This document shows, in pieces, positions 22,851 to 32,884 of a DNA stretch of 64,000 nt. How positions within the stretch are numbered: position 1 is the first letter of the stretch; every line of letters begins with the position of its first letter. The stretch lies in NCBI GenBank assembly GCA_019925095.2, contig CM034401.1, positions 18,136,338 through 18,200,337 on the forward strand, read 5' to 3'. Both the position numbers and the translations under genes were made by a program. The notes beneath the pieces are model-generated. The model was not told where the DNA came from. It worked only from the letters and a program-made list of their open reading frames with translations, and made no database searches. The stretch comes from Dendrolimus kikuchii (taxonomy: Eukaryota; Arthropoda; Insecta; Lepidoptera; Lasiocampidae).

Positions 22851-23178
22851 AATTCTTAAATTATCTGTAATTATTATGCAACAAAGAAAAAGGAAAAAAC
22901 ATGTAAATAAAAATGACATACATGAATAGCAGATTGCAGTCTAAAGTATTGTAAACTACCAAATACATTATTCCTGACTGAATGTTTAAATACGGCAAAA
23001 GATTTAGCTTTTCTGACGAACAAAAGGATGAAGTGTTACTACTCAATCGAATAAAATAATTTAATTTTAATACTATTGCACGTATATAATGAATGATTGA
23101 TGATTACTACATCAAGTCAACATTTCTTTGTTTTCCCCCTCGTTTTAATATGTCAAAAAGACAAAACATACAGTATTA

Positions 23179-23490
23179 TTATCCGTGCAGAAACGGAGAA
23201 AGAATACAATTTCCTGCAGCCGGGCGGCCTGTCGTAAGAGGCGACAAAACAACCCACAGCCAGGTGATAGGGTATTTTCCCGACCGGACGGCGACCACCC
23301 GTGGTCTAGAGTATGCCGCCATAACAACCTTGTGTTGTGTTCCGGCCTTATTGACCAGGTTCCAGTCTCCCTTAAGAGAGCAGCAGCGCATTTGTAGCAC
23401 ATTTGGTGTAGCAAATGTCCATAGGCGATGGTAGCCTCTTTCCATAAAGTGGGCCGTCTGCCTGTCTGCTGAACTCCTGCAATAAAAAAA
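23179..23490 (+). mobile_element. Family A SINE-like retroposon, full length
   Basis: Complete from TTATCCGTGCAGAAACGGAG to GAACTCCTGCAATAAAAAAA. The ORFs of 70-113 codons lying over it are unrelated frames. Confidence 0.85.
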
Positions 23491-23761
23491 TATGAATTTG
23501 TAAGTAAAAATGTCTGTCGGAATTCTTGGGCAGAAAGCCTTTTCCGGGTGAGCGACGAGCCTCTTTGGAGCGATAAGCCGATTAAAATACTAAAATTAAG
23601 TTGTACTCATTTAAGATACCTACTGCTTAATATTATACTGAACTTTCACGGTTATTATGTTCAGTCTTTTGCAAAAAGAAAATTTATTATTAATTTGAAA
23701 AGTTACATTAACTTATTACTTTTACAATTATTTTGTTTTTATATCTGGAATAAAACTGATA

Positions 23762-23812
23762 TACTGATGGCCCACTTAATGGAAAGTGGTTACCGTGTCT
23801 ATGGACATTTCA
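23762..23812 (-). mobile_element. Short LINE/SINE 3'-tail relic
   Basis: CCCACTTAATGGAAAGTGGT followed by TCTATGGACATTT is the reversed common tail only. Confidence 0.5.
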
Positions 23813-23834
23813 AAGACATACTTTCTTTTTTTAC

Positions 23835-24150
23835 AAGCTTTTATTTCACTTGCAATGGATGTACCTATGTATGTATGTAAGTTCGGGTGGAATCTTGCAA
23901 GTTAAATTTGACCAACTTCCCGGTTTCCGATTGAGCTGAAATTGCACGCATATGTATATCGCGTGACAATGCAATAATATGGTACCATGGAGCTGACCTG
24001 ATAATGGAGTCGGAAGGTGGCCATAGGAACTCCACTAAACAAGATAGACCCGTCGTGTTTGGGCTCGTTGTACTTGTCTTGGCTAGCACTCTGCTGCTAC
24101 ATGATATCCAGGATCTCAAAAGCTTGTATTTAAAAACCTTTTTAAAAAAG
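23835..24150. mobile_element. MITE-like repeat with AAGCTTTT ends (family H)
   Basis: Starts ACAAGCTTTTATTT, carries a short TATG run and the body GTTCGGGTGGAA, TTGACCAACTTCCCGGTTTC, GACAATGCAATAATATGG, GATAGACCCGTCGTGTTTGG and CATGATATCCAGGATCTC, then AAAAGCTTGTATTTAAAAAC. ACAAGCTTTT and AAAAGCTTGT are inverted. A second copy at 33,618-34,050 differs mainly by a much longer TATG run. Non-coding. Confidence 0.65.
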
Positions 24151-25507
24151 CAAGTTTTTGTATTCTGTCTCTCCTAACGCAATTTTTAGTTAGAGTATTT
24201 TAACTTTTTTTAATTACTTGATTTTATACATAAATATTTTGAATTAATACAACTTGCATCATTAATACATAACAAGCTATTAACATAGCAAAGATTGTAT
24301 TTTATTTAAAAAAATCCGGAGCTGCTCAAGGAATTTTGTACGTTTAATTTTTATATCTTGTAGAATTGAAGAGATATAAACCTAAAGTCAAAGTCCTGCG
24401 CGAACTTAGTGGACACAGCTAATATTGGCATAATACTATAATTATGACTCTTTTTGACCGACTTCCAATAGGAGAAGGTTATCAATTTGTCTGTATGTTT
24501 TTTTTGTATGTATGTATCGCGATTAATACGTCAATTGTATGCTGATTTAAATTTTTTTCTTTATTCGTAAGTGTATACACCCGAGGTGGTCACGTGATCA
24601 CCAAGTCAGAATCTGATGAGTGAATGCCAGGGAAATCGAGAGGAACCCTTTTTGACGAGCGCCTACACCAAAGAGTGAGATAGCAACCTTGTATACGCGT
24701 GCCAGTAGTACAATTCCTACAGGCACTAAATATATTATTTCTAAAACTATTCAAGTGTTTGCGCAACTTAAAAAGTAAACGATACTTTGCACCGATGCAT
24801 CAATGCATCGATTTCAAGATGTTGCAGGAAGTCTAAGAAATATTTATTTTTTGCTTTTTATTTTGACGTCAATTATTTTTATTTAAAAATAATTTTGTGT
24901 TAAGGTTATAGTAGAGATGCGAATACATGTTACAATGAATTCTATAATCTCTACATACATGCAAATGAACAGACGTTAAAATAATAACATTATATATTAT
25001 CATTAAACTTTTAAATGAGTAAAAGAATTTCAATTACTTTTCTAACAATTGTTTTACTTGTACCTGCTTATGACACCACACTCGTACAAAATCTATCAAA
25101 CTAAAACATTCTGTAAGTTTATAAAAAGTCTCTAAGTTATTTTTATTGTCCGCTTCTTTTTATACAAATACAGTTTACCGGTTTATTTTCGATATGTAAC
25201 TTAAAGGGTTTATAATTTACCCCAAATACTTATGTTTATTACAGTTATAATTAAACTGCGGCACGAACCTGTCCCCCTGCCAGTCGCTAAGTCGCTAGAC
25301 AGGGGAGTGTCTCTGCAATGCACTCCGACTGTCTCGATAGCAACTATCTTCACAATTATAGCCGGTGTTCGTCCCTAGATAAAAGCGCTTTGCTTGGTTG
25401 ATGTAAATAAACACTGGTATAATGAATATACTTAAAAGTAATTATGTTATGTCACGTTTTCTTGCATAAGTTAACAAACATCGTTGATTAGTCCGCTAAC
25501 GTGACCC
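24151..25507. other. AT-rich spacer
   Basis: 24,451-24,500 (TTTTTGACCGACTTCCAATAG, GGTTATCAATTTGTCTGTA) looks like a piece of a repeat seen widely in insects. 25,258-25,380 is a GC-richer patch containing GTCCCC and GACAGGGGAGTGTC. No gene supported. Confidence 0.4.
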
Positions 25508-25554
25508 TACATTATGGTTTATACTCTAAAATTTAGAGTATAAACCATAATGTA
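25508..25554. repeat. Perfect 47-bp palindrome
   Basis: Arms of 23 bp (25,508-25,530 and 25,532-25,554), built on TACATTATGGTTTATACTC, flank a single A. Confidence 0.95.
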
Positions 25555-25602
25555 ATGTAACATATATACCTATATGTTACTACATATAGGTATTTTTTTT
25601 AA

Positions 25603-25838
25603 TTTTTTTTTTATTGCAGGAGATCAGTAGACAGGCAGACGGCCCATTTGATGGACAGCGGTTACCATCGCCTATGGACATTTGCAACACCAAAGTTGCT
25701 ACAAATGCGCTGCTGCTCTCTTAAGGGAGACTGGAACCTGGTCACTAATGCCGGAACACAACTCAAGGTTGTTATGGCGACATACTTTAGACCAGGGGTG
25801 GTAGCCATCCAGTCGGGCAAATGCCCTACCACCTGGCT
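25603..25838 (-). mobile_element. Family A SINE-like retroposon, 5'-truncated
   Basis: The poly(A) end is at the left (poly-T then TTATTGCAGGAG). The match ends at TACCACCTGGCT, so about 70 bases of the usual head are missing. Confidence 0.85.
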
Positions 25839-25918
25839 AATATATAATGGCTATATATAGGTATATATTATATGTTACTAGTAGGATAGTTGCCAGTCGA
25901 ATGAAGTGAGATACTTTT

Positions 25919-26447
25919 GATGTGAAACTTCTATATAAACGGGGGGTGTTAGGATTTATCTGTCACGAAAAATCGTTACGGCCGCGTGGAGGAGCGGCAT
26001 AAATTTAGACTAGACGTGGTGAGAGGCGGCATAATTTTAGAATAGACTATAGATGTGTTTTTTGGTTCCGGATCGAATTCAGTTTTTTTGTTTGATAAAA
26101 TAAAATATGTTTAGGTAAATAAAAAATGCATTAATTAAAATGTACTTAACCTAACCAAGTCGGAATTTGCAGTAAACCTGCGAAAAATCGAAATGTGTGC
26201 TGGGACACATAGTAGAAGTGAAACTTCAACGGACAAGTGGAAAAACGAATGGCAACGGATAAGTGGCAAAACGAATCGCAACAGAATTTTAACTTGAACT
26301 TTTACGGGCAGATTGTTAATGTACTTGTCCAATTTGAAAACCGTAAACTTGAAGTTAAAATTTTGTTGCCATTCGTTTTTTCACTTGTCTATTGAAGTTT
26401 CACTTCTGTGTCCTCTCTTATGTGTCCCAGCACACATTTCGATTTTT
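25919..26447. mobile_element. Composite foldback MITE (family G)
   Basis: The left part (GTGAAACTTCTATATAAACG, CACGAAAAATCGTTACGGCC, GAGGAGCGGCATAA) is followed by a large palindrome at 26,184-26,447. Its arms begin AAAAATCGAAATGTGTGCTG and end as the reverse complement; each arm contains AGAAGTGAAACTTCAACGGA-type sequence. An inverted copy lies at 32,464-32,884 and a copy lacking the palindrome at 61,123-61,333. No coding capacity. Confidence 0.7.
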
Positions 26448-26817
26448 ATCATATTGCAAAATGCTGCAGTTTATTAAATGCACGAGGCTTGCTAATTGTG
26501 ACTTCATAAGTTTGTTCGCTTATAAAAAAAAAAGTTTATTTAAAATAGAACGGCTGGCACATCCATAAAACTTACATATAGCGCGATCGTAAGCTTTACT
26601 ACGAAACAAATATTAATTTTAATTGTGTAAAAATATATTTAACCCCGTTACTATTTGACATGACAATTGACCATGTCATATTGTAATCGTGCATTTTTGT
26701 AATTATATTTTTAGTGAGCAATAAAGTGTTATCTATTGTATTCTATTTAGTAATGTGCTTATTTTTAGACTCACGATGCTTCTCTATTTACGTTATTTCT
26801 CCCATTCCGTCAACACT
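26448..26817. other. AT-rich spacer with a CR1-type end
   Basis: 26,711-26,735 reads GAGCAATAAAGTGTTATCT, the terminal bases of the CR1-type tail. Nothing else seen. Confidence 0.5.
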
Positions 26818-27335
26818 TACTTTATTGTACACCAAAAGTTAGATAAACAGAAATAGAAAAATGTAAGAGATAGTACAACGGGCGGCCTTATCGCTAAAAA
26901 TAGATCTCTTCCAGGCAACCCTTGGCAGGGATTAATGGAATTTTAATATTGACGGTGGTGTAGTTTATAAATAATGATAAATGATAAGTATACACAATAC
27001 ATATAAGTACAAAAAGAATAAATATATATATAACATATGATAATACAGACATGCATACACACATATATATATACATATAAGTGTTAGGAATTATTATACA
27101 CAATAGAGAAGTAATGCTTCTGAGCCTGATTTTTAAAACACTAAGGATTTGACTTGTCTTATAGCAATAGGTAGCTCATTCCAAAGACGCACAGCCTGGA
27201 CGGTATATAAGTTATTTGAAAGACAACACGTTGACAAGACAGGTGTGTTTATTCTGTATTTAGTTAAGAGGCGTAAATTGTGGAAACTAGGTACATACAG
27301 AAATTCGAAGCGTTCCTTGAGGTAAGAATTTATTT
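26818..27335 (-). pseudogene. CR1-like LINE 3' end with decayed RT C-terminus
   Basis: On the minus strand, 27,335 down to about 27,150 reads through as LKERFEFLYVPSFHNLRLL and then YRINTPVLSTCCLSNNLYTV, AVRLWNELPIAIRQVKSL before a stop. The block ending in RLWNELP..IR is the common C-terminal motif of CR1/Jockey-type LINE polymerases. The 3' UTR then runs leftwards through GGGTTGCCTGGAAGAGATC and CGATAAGGCCGCCCGTTGTA to a TACAATAAAGT-type end. This copy links the CR1-type tails elsewhere in the window to a coding LINE. Confidence 0.75.
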
Positions 27336-27756
27336 AATAACATGATAAAAAGTGAATGATTTTAATTTATTTGAATCCTATCCACCTTGTTATCAAGTTT
27401 TGGATGGACGTATGTAATAAATGTCGTACAAGACAAAAACATTTCCACCTAATACGACGCTAACAAGCGAGTTTCATATTATTATCATTATACCTTAAAT
27501 TGTTGACGTAATTTGAATGCAAATTCAGCACCCTTAACATCGTCTCCTCATTACTGAACGTCGAGCCGTCAAGATGTCTTTGTGACGTCTCAAATTATCC
27601 CTCCCTATCATTATCAGCAAGCCTATGACAGATGTTTGTATACGTCACATAAATTAACAAATAGGCTGCAAGCTTGTCATAAGCAGGTTTTACATTGAAT
27701 TTATAGTGATGAAAATTTTGTAAACAAATTACCTAAGTTTCCACTGCAGGTAGGCA
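27336..27756. other. Spacer, nothing recognised
   Basis: No supported feature. Confidence 0.45.
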
Positions 27757-28330
27757 CTTACCAGCTTTTTACCGGCCTATAGCGATAACTTCTTTGTTCT
27801 CAAAGGTGATGGAGCGAATCATCAACGTGCAACTTCTGGGTTAACTTGAAAATTCTCAGCTACTCAATAATCGACAATATGGCTTCCGCCATGGTCGTTC
27901 TGCTAGGGATCTCTTGGTATACCTATTAAACCGTTGGGCAGAAGCCACTGAGAGTAAGGGAGAAGCCTTGGCAGTTAGCCTTGACATCGTTAAGGCCTTT
28001 GATCAGGACTGGCATAGGGCACTTCTCACGAAGCTGCCATCATACGGCGAACCCGAGAGGCTTTGAAAGTGGCTATCCAGCTTTCTTGGTGGTCGCAAGG
28101 CTGCGTATTGTCACCCACACTATTAATCCTGCATATCAATGACTTGTTGTCTATAGAGAACATTCATTGCTATGCGGATGACAGTACCGGTGAAGCCAGA
28201 TACACCAATCGCGCCAATGTCCCTCGGTCGCTAGTAGAAGAAAGGCGGGTCAGACTTGAGTCTCAAGTAGAGAACTCCCTGGAGCGAGTTTCTGAATGGA
28301 ATGAATTTTATAAACTGAGGACATTTTTTT
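27757..28330 (+). pseudogene. Decayed Jockey/R1-like LINE reverse transcriptase
   Basis: Three pieces, split by stops, frameshifts and a loss, make up the core polymerase. 27,766-27,840 encodes YRPIAITSLFSKVMERIINV. 27,845-28,065 encodes RQYGFRHGRSARDLLVYLLN, then AVSLDIVKAFDQDWHRALLT, followed by a stop in place of a tryptophan/cysteine-region codon. 28,063-28,332 encodes QGCVLSPTLLILHINDLLSI, then HCYADDSTGEARYT and LERVSEWNEF. Both catalytic regions (SLDIVKAFD and YADD, the latter at 28,171-28,182) are visible, but the stretch between the 'GG' and 'QGC' blocks is shortened. Dead element fragment; the family resembles 'transposon BS'-type polymerases. Confidence 0.85.
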
Positions 28331-28469
28331 AAATGTTATTTAGCCATTGTACATAATATTGTAGTGTACATGTATCGAATAAGTGAAAATTTTGTAAGTT
28401 TTGTTGTTAATAAAATGAGCCAAACAGGCAGAGAGCGTATCAATTTGAAAGTGATCATTAAACCAAGTT

Positions 28470-28843
28470 GAATTTTTCAAGTGGGCCTTCAGGGCTAAAT
28501 TCTTAATTATTATAAATAACGCAAAACATTCATAGGAGTCTCGAGGCCAATTTTAACCAAAAACCAAAGTGGTATCATTAGATTTTTGAAAAATTATTTG
28601 CCCTTGTCAGGAATCGAATCGGCTAATTTTGAAAAATAAATACACCTTTATCATTACAACAAGTCATGATTATATTAGAAGAAGATATTACATTTTTGAA
28701 AAGTCAAGGATAATTGATTTTTCAAAAATCTAATAATACCACTTTAGATTTCGCGAAAGCGGCCTCAAGACTCCTTTGAGTGTTTTTCGCTATTTCGTAT
28801 GTATAGTTTCAGATTTGGCCGTGAATGCCCACTTGAAAAATTT
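28470..28843. mobile_element. Long inverted-repeat (foldback) element
   Basis: The left arm (28,470-28,600: AATTTTTCAAGTGGGC, CATAGGAGTCTCGAGGCC, CAAAGTGGTATCATTAG) is imperfectly reverse-complementary to the right arm (28,719-28,843: CTAATAATACCACTTTAG, GGCCTCAAGACTCC, GCCCACTTGAAAAATT). The spacer is ~120 bp. No ORF. Confidence 0.75.
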
Positions 28844-29227
28844 AAATATTTAGGTCAATACGTAACAGCTCCTACAAAAAAAGTGGCATGTGATTAAGAT
28901 AGGAGTTATCTAAAAAAATATGCCCGCATCTATATGCTTCGGGAACGTTCCCGGTTCTACCCCCGTGCTAACGAGAAAAGTTCACTTCGACTGATACGTA
29001 GAGTGGGGCTGATTTTAGTGTGTTGGGGTAAGGTTTTGTTAGTAGACGAAGCGGATTTCATAATATGTATCCATAATAATAAATTAATCTATATATAGCT
29101 AAGACTCAAACTCCAGGGGTGGAAGTGATAAATGGCATCACGTCAGAAGTAGCTTCGGTGAACCTGCAGCCCACCTCTCTACACCCCTTAGCCACTCACA
29201 CCCATATTGCCCCTGTCTTCTATGGCA
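28844..29227. other. Spacer, nothing firmly recognised
   Basis: 29,110-29,227 may be the extreme left part of the family C copy, but no other copy extends this far. Confidence 0.4.
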
Positions 29228-29589
29228 TCTTTTGGGGCCCATGCAGGGAGTGGCAAGTAACCGTCTGTCCATTTTTTCATGGTCCCCGAACATTGCGACG
29301 GGCAGACGCCATAGTTCCCATATTCCTATACCCTTAGTATCACTAGCAGTTCACCCCAATAGCCCGGTACTTTTTGTCCTCATTTCCCACAATAGTCCTA
29401 CAGTGGCCGGGGCTTGTCCTTGGGTGCATCACTGTATGTTGCAGACAGGGATAATCGCCGGTCAGTGTCACGCCACATTTTCATTAAATTTGTCAAGGGG
29501 CCTCTATGTGTTGGTCTTCCCATGCCCCCACGCAGGCCCTCCAAATATCCGGGCCATTTTTATGGCCCGTGGTCTTCAAAGACATACAT
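29228..29589 (+). mobile_element. Unclassified GC-richer repeat (family C)
   Basis: Cleanest copy: from TTTTGGGGCCCATGCAGGGA to GGCCATTTTTATGGCCCGTG. Overlapping ORFs of 65-120 codons are in different frames and are not preserved in other copies. Directly followed by a Helitron. Confidence 0.6.
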
Positions 29590-29598
29590 TATAATTAA

Positions 29599-29844
29599 TC
29601 TATATAAATAAAAATGAATCGTAAAAATGTATGTACGCGCATAACTTGAGCACGACAATTGGAACCGACAGGTGGCGCTGGAATCGGGTTCTAGGATCCT
29701 CCTAATCTCCTGGACCTATTTTGATGTTTCTTTTTTGTGTGTTTGATTGGGTCCCCAAATGGTTTAGATTCACAGTTGCAACCGGTAGCGGGCACTAAAA
29801 TCGGTTCTTAGATATTTTTTGCCTACGTCTGCCGGGACCGCTAG
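29599..29844 (+). mobile_element. Non-autonomous Helitron, canonical ends
   Basis: Begins TCTATATAAATAAAAATG and ends TGCCGGGACCGCTAG. The left flank is A and the right flank is T, the A^T insertion expected of Helitrons. It lacks target duplication and coding sequence. Related copies: 3,224-3,575 and 52,198-52,330. Confidence 0.85.
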
Positions 29845-29886
29845 TATATACATATGAAAGTGAAAATGGATGTAAAAATTATGAAT

Positions 29887-30000
29887 GGATGAATATGCTT
29901 TATTGTGTTTTAAAAATACAGTTAACAGAAATAAAATTTTACAATACAATAGGCGGTCTTATCGCTATTAGCGATTTTTTCCATACAACCTTTGGATGGA
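29887..30000 (-). mobile_element. CR1-type LINE 3' UTR end
   Basis: TGCTTTATTGTG at the left and AATAGGCGGTCTTATCGCTA towards the right are the reversed tail. Confidence 0.6.
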
Positions 30001-30079
30001 CAAGAAGTTTGATAAGAACAGAGGTATATTGCATTATTCTCACTACCGAATCAGTACCTTTTTTTTTACAACCGCACCG

Positions 30080-30372
30080 CTCGCCATCGGCGGAGCGTTA
30101 ACCCCCATTTCCTGGAGCTCCCACGCTCAATTACGCAACGGTTCTCTAGATCGTTTATTCCGCGTACAACAATGATCTGGAGAGAACTTCCCGCCGAAGT
30201 TTTCCCTTTGCGCTACGACATGGGGTCGTTTAAGAAGGGCCTTATAAAATTTCTTCGAGGCCGGCAACGCGTTGACAACTCCCCTGGTGTTGCAAACGTC
30301 CATAGGCGACGGTAACCACCTTCCATCAAGTGGGCCGTCCGCCTGTTTGCCTGCTTCAGGCAATAAAAAAAA
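30080..30372 (+). pseudogene. LINE 3' end carrying the tail shared with families A and D
   Basis: From 30,151 one frame encodes SRSFIPRTTMIWRELPAEVF, then LRYDMGSFKKGLIKFLRGRQ and NSPGVANVHRRR before TAA. The order R(S/T)F.PRT...W.ELP..VFP..YD...FKKG...L.GRQR is the C-terminus of Jockey/R1-related LINE polymerases of the type seen at 27,757-28,330. The coding end runs straight into CCATCAAGTGGGCCGTCCGC and CAGGCAATAAAAAAAA, the same tail found in families A and D. This is the only copy here in which that tail is attached to polymerase coding sequence. Confidence 0.8.
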
Positions 30373-31017
30373 TCTTATATATATACATCCGCTCCGCTTG
30401 TCATCATATCACAACTCGTCTGCACGAAATGATTGCCATTCGCTAGTGTCAGCGTTTCTAGTTCATCCCGCCTCGTTAGAGCACAATTGCGGAGGTGAAA
30501 TTAAAACCACCCGCCAGTCACGCGTGACACTTTGGTGACATTAAAGCGATGTCAGATGAAAATTGTTTGAGATTTATATTATTAATTTCGCTGTTTGAAT
30601 TTGATTCAAGCAAACGATTTTTTTAATGGAGTATCTCAGAATATTGGTTCTTAGAAATTTGAATTTTAAAAGGTCGCTCATTTTTTATTTTCTTATTAAC
30701 TAGTGCATTACACGCTCGAAAAAATCTAAGATCTTTTAAAATTCAAATTTTGAACTGAAACTTATTATTTTTTGGTCTATAAAATTATATCGTAAGGAGA
30801 AAAAAATTAGAAAAAAAAACAGCTTTTGGCGATTTTTGAAATCTTAAAAAATTTGGAGCGACCTCTTAAAAAATTTTTTTGAGCTGTCCTTTGGAGGTTG
30901 GAGGTTCTTAAAATATCAAACTAACATTTTTTCACTCGAGACAAAAAAAAAATGGTTTTTTGCGCCACCCTTAATATACATTGATTAAATATAAAAAAAA
31001 CGATTAGTAGTAGTATT
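30373..31017. other. AT-rich spacer
   Basis: 30,400-30,540 is GC-richer without a supported ORF. 30,630-30,760 contains AAATTTGAATTTTAAAAGGT and its approximate reverse complement. Nothing further. Confidence 0.4.
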
Positions 31018-31329
31018 TATTTTTTTATTGCAGGAGTTCAGCAGACAGGCAGACGGCCCACTTGATGGAAAGCAGCTACCGTCGCCTATGGACATTTGCA
31101 ACACCAAAGGTGCTACAAATGCGCTGCTGCTCTCTTAAGGGAAACTGGAACCTGGTCACTGATGTCGGAACACAACTCAAGGTTGTTATGGCGACATACT
31201 TTAGACCAGGGGTGGTAGCCATCCAGTCGGGCAAATGCCCTACCACCTGGCTGTGGGTGGTTTTGTCGCCTCTTACGACAGGCCTCCCGGCCGCAGGAAA
31301 TTGTATTCTTTCTCCGTTCTTGCACTGAT
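31018..31329 (-). mobile_element. Family A SINE-like retroposon, full length
   Basis: TTTTTTATTGCAGGAGTTCA at the left to CCGTTCTTGCACTGATAA at the right. Close to the consensus. Confidence 0.85.
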
Positions 31330-31454
31330 AAAATTTATAAATAAATATTAGATTTTAATGTATATAATTGCGTGTTTTATTTTATACTTACTGCTTTTTA
31401 GTGTTGTATAAAAATGTAAATAAAGCTATAGCCAATATTCCAATAGTACATTAT

Positions 31455-31573
31455 GGTACTAGTGTGTAACATTGGTGATTACCGCCGAGGCGCCATTGAG
31501 ACTCGAGCCGTAGGCGAGGGTCTTAAGAGAGCCGAGGACGGTAATCATCAATACACACGTGTATCATACGACG
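31455..31573. repeat. CpG-rich hairpin next to a TIR element
   Basis: GTGTGTAACATTGGTGATTA, then CGCCGAGGCGCC, and a right arm CGGTAATCATCAATACACAC form an imperfect inverted repeat, GC-rich at its centre. It may be part of the adjoining element at 31,574-31,942. Confidence 0.6.
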
Positions 31574-31942
31574 TTTTTCAACACACTTGTGAATAAAATA
31601 ACAACAAAAACTCATTTTATTTAGTAGATAAAAAAAAGTTATATATGGTTGAAAGTTTTATTTATTAAACACGTACGAGTTAAAATTATCTATTTAAATA
31701 AGAAGTTGCATGAAATGAGCAAGCAATAGGAACATTAATTTATTTGTTCTATAGAACACGATCTTTTTTTTTTAATAAAAACTTTTTTAAGAACAAAGCA
31801 ACTCAACCAATAAAAAATTAAAAAAAATCTATAACTCACTAGTGAGTTATAATGTTTTTTACTCACAGTTTGGTTATGGGTGTCATTCTGTGCCTAATTG
31901 CGGTGACCATAGAGCCACTTTATGAGCAAGTGTGTTGAAAAA
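31574..31942. mobile_element. DNA-transposon derivative with 16-bp TIRs
   Basis: TTTTTCAACACACTTG at the left edge is exactly the reverse complement of the last 16 bases at the right. The interior is AT-rich and non-coding, with a small palindrome (ATAACTCACTAGTGAGTTAT). No target duplication is clear, so the real ends may lie further out (see the hairpin to the left). Confidence 0.7.
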
Positions 31943-32097
31943 TAATTTACAGTTTTATTAATTGTTGAGATAAAATTATTCGAAGCCATTATAATATCCA
32001 GAGGAACAAAACCACTGTTGACCAGTGTAATAATTATAACATGCCCACTTCATGTAGCTGGTATAACATATCATTTCTTTTATGTATTCTATTATTA

Positions 32098-32400
32098 ACG
32101 GCCTCTGTGGTTGATTGGACTAAGCCTCTCGGCCTAGCTCACTGCTACGCATAAGTTCCGGGTTCGATTTTTGGTATGGTAAACTTCAAAAACGAATTTT
32201 CTCCGTCTATTTACTACCTGGATGTCTGGGATCGGTCCAAGAGTAGTCCGTTGTTTATTACCCATCACACAAGCGTAACTTGCTTAATTAGGGGATATAC
32301 AATGTGTGTGTTGTGTAAATTCATTTTTAAAGTGTCACTATGTATGCATTTTACATGACTCCCTGCGGCACCAATAAAACCTATGAGTTGTCCTTGCAAC
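32098..32400 (+). mobile_element. tRNA-headed SINE
   Basis: A-box-like TGGTTGATTGG (32,108-32,118) and B box GGTTCGATTT (32,161-32,170) give a pol III promoter at tRNA spacing. Body landmarks GGATGTCTGGGATCGGTCC and TTACCCATCACACAAGCGTA recur in part at 19,739-19,825 and 6,523-6,665. Confidence 0.7.
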
Positions 32401-32463
32401 AGTCGAAAATATTTTAGGTATATGAATGTAAGCACATTGGAAAATAAATTTAAAAAACAAATT

Positions 32464-32884
32464 GTGCTGGGTGGGACACATATTAATAGAAGTGATTATT
32501 ATTGTACTTATCCAATTTGAAAACCTGCCCGTAAAACCTCAGGTAATTTTTTTGTTGCGATTCGTTTTGCTACTTGTCCGTTGAAGTTTCACTTCTACTA
32601 TGTGACCCAGCACACATTTCGATTTTTCGCAGGTTTACTGCAAATTGTGATTTGGTTAGGTGAGGTACATTTTAATTAATGCATTTTTTATTTAAACATT
32701 TTATTTTATCAAACAAAAAAACTGAACTCGATCCGGAACTAAAATACGCATCCTCCATAGCCTACTCTAAAATTATGCCGCCTCTCACCACGTCTAGTCT
32801 AAATTTATGCCGCCCTTCCATGCGGCCCTAACGCTTTTTCGTGGCAGAAAAATCCTAAGACCCCATCTATATAGGTTTCACTTT
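32464..32884. mobile_element. Composite foldback MITE (family G), inverted copy
   Basis: Reverse orientation of 25,919-26,447, with part of the left half of the palindrome lost. Ends near CCCCATCTATATAGGTTTC. Confidence 0.7.

Noticed and set aside
28063..28332. Independent 89-codon gene
   Set aside because: It is the YADD-containing remnant of a decayed LINE polymerase.
32098..32180. Functional tRNA gene
   Set aside because: The box-like sequences are imperfect and the body continues into a repeat seen elsewhere.
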